Assembly: GCA_017984185.1 (NCBI GenBank)
Contig: JAGNZX010000016.1
Coordinates: 1 to 9,030, forward strand
DNA from: Minisyncoccota bacterium
GTDB taxonomy: Bacteria > Patescibacteriota > Minisyncoccia > Phycocordibacterales > UBA9973
Length of the DNA: 9,030 bases
Reading direction: 5' to 3'
Shown: one piece after another, positions 1 to 5,931 of the stretch
Layout: each line of letters opens with the position of its first letter
How positions within the stretch are numbered: position 1 is the first letter of the stretch
The notes under the pieces: generated by a model
Seen by the model: only the letters and a program-made list of their open reading frames with translations
What the model was told of the DNA's origin: nothing
Databases searched by the model: none
Program-made: the position numbers and the translations under genes

Positions 1-1237
1 TGCAGACTTTCTCGGCAACCTTGTAAGCTTCCCCTGCTCCCATGGTCACCAAAATGTCTTTTGCTCCTAAATTTAGAGACAAAACTGCCTGTTCAGTCAA
101 TTCAAAATCAGGAAAAGCTTGAACTTTGACCCCTCGGGCCGAGATAGCTTCGGCTAATTTCTCACTAGAGACGCTTTCGTCCTTGGCTTCACGGGCAAAA
201 TAGATTGGCAGGAGTAAGGTCTGGTCGGCTTGATCAAAGCTTTTTACAAAGTCGTCAAACAGGGCCTTGGTCCGGCTATATAGGTGGGGCTGAAAGACTA
301 CGGTTATGTTATATGTTCCTTTAGGGTAAAGTTCTCGCAAGGCCTGAAGGCTGGCCTGGATTTCGGTCGGGTGATGGGCGTAATCGTCGTAAACTATGGT
401 TCCCGACTCAGTCAATCCCCGCTTTTCCAGCCGCCGCCAAGTGCCAGCAAAGGCAGACAGAGATTTTTGAGAGACTTGCTCATCGATTCCCAAGATATCA
501 GCCACGGCCATGGCGGCGGCGGCATTCTGTCGATTATGATTCCCGGGAACAGCGAGCTTTGGAACTTTTTCTAGATATTTTGAAAAATCCGTGATCTTGT
601 GTTCGCTCTGAGACAAGAACTTGTCAAAAGCCGACTGTATATCAGCCAGGTCTTTGTAACAATCCAAGTGATCAGCCTCAATGTTGGTGACCACGGCTAT
701 GTATGGGTGAAAATTTAAAAAGTGGCGGTTGTATTCATCAGCTTCGACGACCAGGTATTCCGAACCTCCTGTTCGAAAGTTGCTACCAAATTTAGAGACA
801 AAGGAACCGACGACGACTGTCGGGTCGAGGCCAGCATCTATCAAAACTTCGGCGACCATGGCGGTAGTGGTGGTCTTGCCGTGAGTTCCCGAAATAGCAA
901 TCACTTTATATTCTTTGGCAAAGACACCGAGAGCTTCAAAATAAGATAGCACTGGTTTGCCAGTCGCCCGAGCTTTAGCCAAAAAATCTGGACCACGATA
1001 AATCCAAGCATCACTAAAAACATACAAGTCAACCTCAGGCATCTCAAATGGACTGTTAGACATAAAAACTTCCATCCCGAGTTCGCGCAAAGAATCTACC
1101 GTTTTCCCTTCTTCATCGTTTAAGCCGGAAACTGCGAGCCCCTTCGAGAGAGCCATCTTGGCCAAAGCCGAAATACCTATACCGCCAATGCCGATAAAGA
1201 AAACTTTTTTAATTTGTTTTAGATCTAAATTCGTCAT
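1..1237 (-). CDS. murC: UDP-N-acetylmuramate--L-alanine ligase MurC (C-terminus cut by window edge)
   Basis: MurC joins L-Ala to UDP-MurNAc using ATP in the cytoplasm, the first step of the peptidoglycan stem peptide. I translated 412 codons from the ATG at 1237 with no stop before position 1. The N-terminal Rossmann domain starts with the glycine-rich FIGIGGIG near residue 14. The P-loop SGTHGKTTTT is at about 116-125, followed by EADEYNRHFL at 165-174, TNIEADHLD at 184-192, PGNHNRQNAAAA near 231-242, DDYAHHPTE near 284-292 and FQPHLYSRT near 315-323. All are MurC hallmarks. About 40 residues separate the DHLD motif from PGNHN, roughly 50 fewer than in E. coli MurC, so the central domain is compact. 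The last tens of residues lie outside the window. The start overlaps the Nudix stop by 29 nt; no Shine-Dalgarno motif precedes it. Its G+C content is clearly higher than that of the Nudix gene beside it. Confidence 0.96.
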   Translation of the reverse strand, partial: MTNLDLKQIKKVFFIGIGGIGISALAKMALSKGLAVSGLNDEEGKTVDSLRELGMEVFMSNSPFEMPEVDLYVFSDAWIYRGPDFLAKARATGKPVLSYFEALGVFAKEYKVIAISGTHGKTTTTAMVAEVLIDAGLDPTVVVGSFVSKFGSNFRTGGSEYLVVEADEYNRHFLNFHPYIAVVTNIEADHLDCYKDLADIQSAFDKFLSQSEHKITDFSKYLEKVPKLAVPGNHNRQNAAAAMAVADILGIDEQVSQKSLSAFAGTWRRLEKRGLTESGTIVYDDYAHHPTEIQASLQALRELYPKGTYNITVVFQPHLYSRTKALFDDFVKSFDQADQTLLLPIYFAREAKDESVSSEKLAEAISARGVKVQAFPDFELTEQAVLSLNLGAKDILVTMGAGEAYKVAEKVC

Positions 1238-1679
1238 ATATTTCAAATACTTTATCTAGGGAACTACCTTTATCTTTGACAGGAAACTCAGATCGTGCAA
1301 ACCATTCTGCTTTTTCTATCTCTATGGGATCTATCTTTGTTTCTACTATACTTGATTTGCAGAAAAAAATCTCGATGGTAGTTTGTTGATATTCTTTAGT
1401 AGATACATATGAACCAATATATACTAAATCTTTTACATCAAGGCCAGTTTCTTCTTTTGTCTCTCGAATAGCCGCATCCATAGATGATTCTCCTTTATTT
1501 ACTCCACCACCAGGTATTATCCATCGATGGTGTGCGTAGTTAATTTTGACTAGTAAAAATTTACCATTATTTTCAACAACACACTTGACTCCATGTAATT
1601 TAGGCCTAAATATAAACCAGTATATTTTTTGAACCGGTCTACCAAAGAACCAAAATATTTTTACGAGTACATATTTCAT
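1209..1679 (-). CDS. Nudix hydrolase family protein
   Basis: A 156-residue protein with a clear Nudix box at residues 58-80: G58, E64, then RETKEETGL (72-80), fitting GX5EX7REUXEEXGU. This box binds the divalent metal used to cleave nucleoside diphosphates linked to another group X. The sequence before it (VKCVVENNGKFLLVKI, HHRWIIPGGG) fits the usual Nudix first strands. The first 25 residues are rich in aromatic and hydrophobic residues with scattered K and R (KIFWFFGRPV, IYWFIF), which could be a membrane-contacting helix; this is not usual for the family. The substrate cannot be told from the sequence. The start ATG overlaps the murD stop as ATGA, suggesting coupled translation, and the end overlaps murC. 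A nucleotide house-cleaning role or action on a nucleotide-sugar are both open. The gene is more AT-rich than murC and may be a late arrival between murD and murC. Confidence 0.9.
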   Translation of the reverse strand: MKYVLVKIFWFFGRPVQKIYWFIFRPKLHGVKCVVENNGKFLLVKINYAHHRWIIPGGGVNKGESSMDAAIRETKEETGLDVKDLVYIGSYVSTKEYQQTTIEIFFCKSSIVETKIDPIEIEKAEWFARSEFPVKDKGSSLDKVFEIYDEFRSKTN

Positions 1680-3025
1680 TTCAAACCTTTAACTATTTTA
1701 TTAAACTGTTCTCCACGGTCGTATTCGTTCTGAAACATTCCAAACGACGCAAAGGCTGGAGACAACAAAATCACATCTCCTTTCTTGGCGAATTTTTTGG
1801 CCAAGGTAACTGCTTGTTTTAAGTTTTTTACTTCCACACTATTTGCTATCTTACCTTTTACAGTCTCTGTGCCATTACCAGCAAGTAAAAAAACAGTCTT
1901 GGTATACTTGGGTATATCCTTTAACAAAATACTCATATCCAGACCTTTATCTGAACCGCCAGCTATCAAAATAACATTCTTGTTTACGCCGAGCGCTTGC
2001 AAGGCCGCGATAGTGGCCTCTGGAGTTGTCGCGGTAGTATCGTTGTAATATTTTACCCCATTAATGTCTCGAACCAACTCGAGACGGCCAGGTACTCCTT
2101 TGAAACTTCTTAAGGCTTTTTTGATTACTTCGTCTTTGACCCCAAGTCTTTTGACGACTTCGACTGCCAGCATCGCATTGTAAACATTGTGTTCACCCTT
2201 CATTGAAATTTTCAAATCAACTGGAAGTGTATTTTTAGCAACTACCAACCTGCCACGATATTCCCCTTTCCAATTTTCAAAAAATGGCAAAGCTTGTGAG
2301 CCCATTACCAGCAAATCATTTTTGTTTTGATATTTAAAAATACTAGCTTTATCTTCATAATATTTTTTCATATCGTTCCCATAATATTTCATGTGATCTG
2401 GAAAGAAAGTCGTAAACACAGCCACCGCTGGAGAAATTCTCGATTGATTAAAACCTTGCAACTGCCAAGAATCTAGTTCAAAAACGGCGATACCGCCATT
2501 GCTTGCCCCGCCTTGCTTGGGCGGGGATTTTTTCAACAATTGTAAATTCGATACGCCTTGGACATTACCCCCTAAGATGACTTTCTGCCCAGATTTTTTG
2601 AGTAGGTGAGCTATAAGATTAGTGACAGTAGATTTACCGCGAGTCCCGGTGATTCCGATCATCGGCACATTAGAAAATCGAGCAAAAAGTGCCGCGCTCA
2701 TCTCTACTGGAATTCTATTTTTATTAGCTTCGGCAATACAGACAGAGTCGAAAGGCACACCAGCAGATTTTAGAATAATGTCTCTGTTTTGGAAATCTGC
2801 CAACTTGTGTTCGCCCAGTGTGTATTTTATGTTCTTATATTTTAGAAGCTTTTGAAGCGACGGTCTGAGCTCTGCCGAAGACTTAAGATCGGTAATTATA
2901 AGCTCGGCCCCACATTCCGCCAAGAACATCGCGTCACCGACCCCCCGCCCGAGCAAACCCAGGCCCATGACTGTAATCTTTTTCCCTTTAAAAAATTCTT
3001 TGTAATTTAAAATTTTATTTTCCAT
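1676..3025 (-). CDS. murD: UDP-N-acetylmuramoyl-L-alanine--D-glutamate ligase MurD
   Basis: MurD adds D-Glu to UDP-MurNAc-L-Ala with ATP. The start chosen at 3025 gives 449 residues and begins MENKILNYKEFFKGKK just ahead of the N-terminal glycine-rich motif VMGLGLLGRG (19-28). The P-loop is GTRGKST (127-133). ELDSWQL (183-189) and FFPDHMKYYGN (207-217) replace the usual ELSSFQL and ITPDHLDRH. K226 in YYEDKASIF is the likely carbamylated lysine. PGRLE (312-316), NDTTATTPEA (328-337) and LLSPAFASFGMF (420-431) follow in MurD order. Two earlier starts in the same frame are possible, ATG at 3052 and TTG at 3055, but they would deepen the overlap with murE from 11 to about 40 nt and add residues MurD does not need. 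A GC-rich palindrome at 2499-2526 encodes an extra loop (KKSPPKQGGASNG, about 165-177) just before the ELDSWQL strand. The stop is TGA, shared with the Nudix start. Confidence 0.94.
   Translation of the reverse strand: MENKILNYKEFFKGKKITVMGLGLLGRGVGDAMFLAECGAELIITDLKSSAELRPSLQKLLKYKNIKYTLGEHKLADFQNRDIILKSAGVPFDSVCIAEANKNRIPVEMSAALFARFSNVPMIGITGTRGKSTVTNLIAHLLKKSGQKVILGGNVQGVSNLQLLKKSPPKQGGASNGGIAVFELDSWQLQGFNQSRISPAVAVFTTFFPDHMKYYGNDMKKYYEDKASIFKYQNKNDLLVMGSQALPFFENWKGEYRGRLVVAKNTLPVDLKISMKGEHNVYNAMLAVEVVKRLGVKDEVIKKALRSFKGVPGRLELVRDINGVKYYNDTTATTPEATIAALQALGVNKNVILIAGGSDKGLDMSILLKDIPKYTKTVFLLAGNGTETVKGKIANSVEVKNLKQAVTLAKKFAKKGDVILLSPAFASFGMFQNEYDRGEQFNKIVKGLK
2499..2526. repeat. GC-rich palindrome inside murD
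   Basis: The arms CCCCGCC (2506-2512) and GGCGGGG (2520-2526) are perfect complements around a 7-nt loop TTGCTTG (2513-2519). The same heptamer TTGCTTG also directly precedes the left arm (2499-2505). The element is far more GC-rich than the surrounding gene. It keeps the frame and is translated as a Pro/Lys/Gly-rich loop with no counterpart in ordinary MurD. The layout resembles small palindromic elements that insert in frame in genes, such as the Rickettsia palindromic elements; whether this belongs to a repeat family in this genome is inference. Confidence 0.65.
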
Positions 3026-4280
3026 AGGCTTTTTTGTATTCTTCCATATCATCAAAATGGGTTTTGACTCCTTGGACTATCTGGTAATTCTCGTGACCCT
3101 TACCAGCACAAAGAATTATGTCCCCTTTTTCAGCAATTTTTACTGATTCGGCAATAGCTTGATGTCGGTCTATAATAGTGATCACGCTTTCTTGGTGGCG
3201 TGAAGACAAACCAGTCTTCATTTGTTCAATAATTTTTTCTTGATCTTCGCTACGTGGATTGTCTGAAGTAAAAATAACTACATCAGAATTTTCTGCCCCA
3301 ATACGCCCCATGATTGGACGCTTGAATGGATCTCTGTCTCCTCCGCAACCAAAGACTGATATAAGTTTACCTTTTCCTCTGACTACCTCCTTGATTGCTC
3401 CAAATATCTTCTGGAGTGCGTCTGGTTTGTGGGCATAATCCACTATGACCAATACCCCGCTCTTAGAAGTAAAATGTTGAAATCGTCCAGCTGGTGGCTC
3501 GATGGTTTCAAATATTTTATTTACTTTTTTCATATCAAAACCAAGCAGTGAACAAGCACTCCAGACAGCGAGCAAATTGTAAGCATTAAATTTACCTAAA
3601 AGTTTAGATCGGACGTCTATGCCGTTAAAAGACAATTCTAGGCCGTCAAAATTCATATTTTTTATTTCTCCACAAAAAAGCACATTTTCGATATTGTGAT
3701 TAAAACCATAGGTAAATGGATTGGCTTGAATTCCTTCGAGCATACGAAAACCACGAGCATCATCAACATTAGAAAGAGCAAAAGCTCGTCGTGGCAACAT
3801 TTGAAAAAACTTCTTTTTAGCTAAAAAATAATCCTCTAAATCTTTGTGATAATCTAAATGGTCTTGTGATAAATTGGTAAAAACTCCACCCGTAAACTTT
3901 ATATCGGCTACCCGATTTTGCACCACCGAATGACTGGAAACTTCCATAAACACATATTCACATCCAGCATCCACCATTTTTTTAAAAATTTTCGTCAAAG
4001 TCACTCCGTCTGGGGTTGTGCCTGGACCAGCTTCATTTTCACCGAGACGCTCACCATTGATAAGATTTTCCACAGTCCCAATTAACCCTGCTTTATAGCC
4101 CAAACCAAGTGCTACTTTATACAAAAGTGTGGCTGTGGTTGTCTTGCCACTGGTGCCAGTCACCCCGACAATTTTTAATTTACTTGCCGGATTACCATAA
4201 TAAATTCTAGCCGAGAAAGCCTTGGCCTTCCACCATAGATGTTTCGCCTTTGCTTTTAGTTTTTTATTAAAAACATCCAT
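3015..4280 (-). CDS. murE: MurE, UDP-MurNAc-L-Ala-D-Glu--(probably meso-DAP) ligase, short form
   Basis: MurE adds the third residue of the stem peptide. At 421 residues it is about 70 shorter than typical MurE. The P-loop GTSGKTTT lies at 42-49 instead of beyond residue 100, so most of the N-terminal UDP-binding domain is absent. What precedes the P-loop is a basic, Trp-containing stretch (KKLKAKAKHLWWKAK) and FSARIYYGNPASKLKIVGV, which matches the linker just ahead of the ATPase domain in full-length MurE. Other motifs: EVSSHSV (113-119), FTNLSQDHLDYH (134-145), a KKK at 155-157 holding the likely carbamylated lysine, GRFQ (265-268), DYAHKPD (281-287), GCGGDRD (311-317), SDNPRSED (339-346) and GKGHE (393-397). 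DNPR is the motif of meso-diaminopimelate-adding enzymes. The start lies 9 nt after the preceding stop with no Shine-Dalgarno motif. No upstream extension that could supply the missing domain is possible, because that space codes for the tRNA-binding protein. Confidence 0.95.
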   Translation of the reverse strand: MDVFNKKLKAKAKHLWWKAKAFSARIYYGNPASKLKIVGVTGTSGKTTTATLLYKVALGLGYKAGLIGTVENLINGERLGENEAGPGTTPDGVTLTKIFKKMVDAGCEYVFMEVSSHSVVQNRVADIKFTGGVFTNLSQDHLDYHKDLEDYFLAKKKFFQMLPRRAFALSNVDDARGFRMLEGIQANPFTYGFNHNIENVLFCGEIKNMNFDGLELSFNGIDVRSKLLGKFNAYNLLAVWSACSLLGFDMKKVNKIFETIEPPAGRFQHFTSKSGVLVIVDYAHKPDALQKIFGAIKEVVRGKGKLISVFGCGGDRDPFKRPIMGRIGAENSDVVIFTSDNPRSEDQEKIIEQMKTGLSSRHQESVITIIDRHQAIAESVKIAEKGDIILCAGKGHENYQIVQGVKTHFDDMEEYKKAYGK

Positions 4281-4289
4281 ATATAAAAG

Positions 4290-4613
4290 TTATTTTAACA
4301 CACTTCCAGGTGGAACTTCGGTATCCGGGTGTAATAATACGGGACCGTCTGGACTATCTGAAGCCAAGATCATACCCTGACTCTCATAACCCAAAAGCAT
4401 CCGTGGTTCTAAATTTGTCACAAAAGGCATCTGTCGTCCGACCAAAACTGCTGGATCTGGAAAAAACTTGGCGATACCAGACATAATCTGCCGAGTTTCA
4501 CTACCAAAATCTACTGTGAGCTTTAAAAGCTTATCCCCTTCAGGGATTTTTTCTGCGGAAACAATTTTTCCTATCTTTATTTCTACTTTTTTAAAATCTT
4601 CTATATTTATCAT
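4290..4613 (-). CDS. Free-standing tRNA-binding OB-fold protein (MetG C-terminal domain type)
   Basis: A 107-residue protein that consists of the tRNA_bind domain and nothing else. It aligns by eye with the C-terminal domain of E. coli methionyl-tRNA synthetase: DFKKVEIKIGKI (6-17), EGDKLLKLTVDFG (25-37), RQIMSGIAKFFPDP (41-54), LVGRQMPFVTNLEPRMLLGYESQGMI (57-82, key residues GR, NL, PR, ESQGM). In MetG this domain dimerizes and holds tRNA non-specifically. Aquifex Trbp111 and CsaA/YgjH are known single-domain relatives, so it may act in trans on MetG, serve as a tRNA chaperone, or act as a CsaA-like export chaperone; the secA neighbour makes the last idea worth noting but does not prove it. 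It starts 4 nt after the methyltransferase stop and has no Shine-Dalgarno motif. Confidence 0.9.
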   Translation of the reverse strand: MINIEDFKKVEIKIGKIVSAEKIPEGDKLLKLTVDFGSETRQIMSGIAKFFPDPAVLVGRQMPFVTNLEPRMLLGYESQGMILASDSPDGPVLLHPDTEVPPGSVLK

Positions 4614-4617
4614 ATAT

Positions 4618-5331
4618 TTATTTTTTAGCTACTACTTCCCACCATTTTTCACGATTACTCTTGTTATTGTTTAAAACAATTTCCACATCACTAAAGCCTA
4701 TTTTTTCCAAAAAACTACGAATTTCATTTTCATCTGCAAAAAGTCTTCCGTTGTCTTTGAGATCTTTCCAAGATTTTTGCACTTTTTCATTTTTACCATC
4801 CATACTATTAAACAAATGAGGATGGTGAAGATAAAAAACTACCCTACCACCACCACCGAGCACTCGATATGCTTCTCTAAACGCTGCTTCTCTGGGTTCA
4901 ACAAAATCAATAGCTAGATTACTTACAATTAAACTAAAACTATTATCTTCAAATGGTAAATATGCTGCGTCCGCACGATAATGCTTAAAATTCGGTCGTT
5001 TTAATGCTGGAAGACTTCCCACACCTATATTTGCTATATCCACAGAAACAAATTTGATGGCTTTTAATTTTTCCTTTAAAGCTTGATCACCTGAGGCAAT
5101 TAATTGTTTTCCAATTGTTTGACGCCCAGATCCTATATCTAATACTCGAGCAGGATCAAGTTTTTTTTCTCCAACCAATTTTAAAATTCTCCCTACCATA
5201 GAGCTTTGACATTCTCTTGGACTATCTTCAGCAAGACGTTTATAATAATTGGTATAATATTCGACTTCTGTAGATTTTTTTGGGTCAATTAAAGGTTCTC
5301 TTTTTCCCATTAAAGGTTCTATTTTTTCCAT
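4618..5331 (-). CDS. Class I SAM-dependent methyltransferase, substrate unknown
   Basis: A 237-residue protein with a Methyltransf_11-type Rossmann fold. Motif I is VLDIGSG at 63-69 (SAM binding). The acidic end of strand 2 is VSVDIAN, with D98. RADAAYLPFEDNSFSLIVSN (119-138) covers motifs II and III, giving D121 after strand 3 and the strand 4 segment. FREAYRVLGGGGRVVFYL (151-168) is the post-II helix and strand 5. LHHPHLF (168-174) follows at the site where family members bind substrate. The C-terminal part (IRSFLEKIGFSDVEIV) is the usual last helix and strand. Nothing points to a particular substrate. The first 14 residues are a 7-residue tandem duplication (MEKIEPL then MGKREPL), so the second ATG at 5310 is a possible alternative start. 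The start lies within the end of the HD gene (13 nt overlap), suggesting coupled expression. Confidence 0.85.
   Translation of the reverse strand: MEKIEPLMGKREPLIDPKKSTEVEYYTNYYKRLAEDSPRECQSSMVGRILKLVGEKKLDPARVLDIGSGRQTIGKQLIASGDQALKEKLKAIKFVSVDIANIGVGSLPALKRPNFKHYRADAAYLPFEDNSFSLIVSNLAIDFVEPREAAFREAYRVLGGGGRVVFYLHHPHLFNSMDGKNEKVQKSWKDLKDNGRLFADENEIRSFLEKIGFSDVEIVLNNNKSNREKWWEVVAKK
5288..5329. repeat. 21-bp tandem duplication at the methyltransferase start
   Basis: Positions 5288-5308 and 5309-5329 are two adjacent 21-nt copies that match at 19 positions; the first 12 bases (ATTAAAGGTTCT) are identical. On the minus strand the copies encode two heptapeptides, MEKIEPL and MGKREPL, each starting with ATG. 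The unit length is a multiple of three, so the frame is kept. One copy overlaps the 3' end of the HD gene. Confidence 0.85.
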
Positions 5332-5930
5332 TTTCTGTCTTTTTGATTACGATCGACAAACCACTTGTCGCCAACATCAAACCACCAGGCGTCCGGGCTT
5401 GTTTTTAATAAATATTTACCAAGCTTCTTGGCGGCTGGGGTTTTTAATCTTTTAATTGCCACCTCGATCCATTTGTGTGCTTTTATATTTCCTTTAATTT
5501 CTTCACCACGCAGAGTCGTAATCCATTCGAGTTGATCAGCATCTTTGACTATTTGAGCTTCCAAGGTTTTACGCTCTTGTTCCTCGGTAAACAAACTCAT
5601 AATCTCACCGCCAAAAGGCACGCTATTTGAAATATCTTCTACTGCTTTAGCTTCTGCCAAGCGACCATAACGCTGGTGCACATAATTGTGATCCGAGGTT
5701 CGTCCTTCACCAAGGTCATGCATTAGTGCCATCAAGACAACTTTATTTTTATCAGCCTTTGGTTCGAAATACGCTAGAGCATAAGCCACCATAGCCGTGT
5801 GAAATAAATGCTCGGCTACAGATTGACGGCCACTCCCCAAAAACCAAAGACCAGAACGAGGGGTTTGACTGTGAATACTTGTCTCGTAAATAAAATCAGT
5901 AATTTGTTTGTAAATGTCGTCTTTTTTCAT
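5319..5930 (-). CDS. HD-domain phosphohydrolase (YfbR/HDDC2-like, COG1896 type)
   Basis: A 203-residue HD-superfamily protein. The metal-binding set is visible: H41 in QSVAEHLFH, H71-D72 in MHDLGEG with E75, and D130/D132 in VKDADQLEW. RSGLWFLGSGRQSVAEH (25-41) resembles the conserved entry segment of the YfbR and HDDC2 families, whose E. coli member is a 5'-deoxynucleotidase acting on dNMPs. That assignment fits length and motif order, but the exact substrate is inference; a ppGpp hydrolase is less likely given this segment. The C-terminus (AWWFDVGDKWFVDRNQKDRKWKK) is aromatic and basic and is not part of the core domain. The gene starts 1 nt after the secA stop and overlaps the methyltransferase start by 13 nt. 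The role may be nucleotide salvage or house-cleaning, as with the Nudix gene further down the same operon. Confidence 0.87.
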   Translation of the reverse strand: MKKDDIYKQITDFIYETSIHSQTPRSGLWFLGSGRQSVAEHLFHTAMVAYALAYFEPKADKNKVVLMALMHDLGEGRTSDHNYVHQRYGRLAEAKAVEDISNSVPFGGEIMSLFTEEQERKTLEAQIVKDADQLEWITTLRGEEIKGNIKAHKWIEVAIKRLKTPAAKKLGKYLLKTSPDAWWFDVGDKWFVDRNQKDRKWKK

Positions 5931-5931
5931 T

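Noticed and set aside
284..949. Plus-strand ORFs of 96 and 75 codons at the left end
   Set aside because: The minus strand here encodes MurC without interruption, including the HHP and P-loop motifs.
1785..2855. Plus-strand ORFs of 77-87 codons opposite murD
   Set aside because: They lie antisense to a protein with a full set of MurD motifs and show no recognisable domain; they are complementary-strand shadows.
3026..3055. Longer murD start at TTG 3055 or ATG 3052
   Set aside because: These would overlap murE by about 40 nt and add a nonfamily N-terminus; ATG 3025 begins where MurD proteins normally begin. It cannot be excluded without start mapping.
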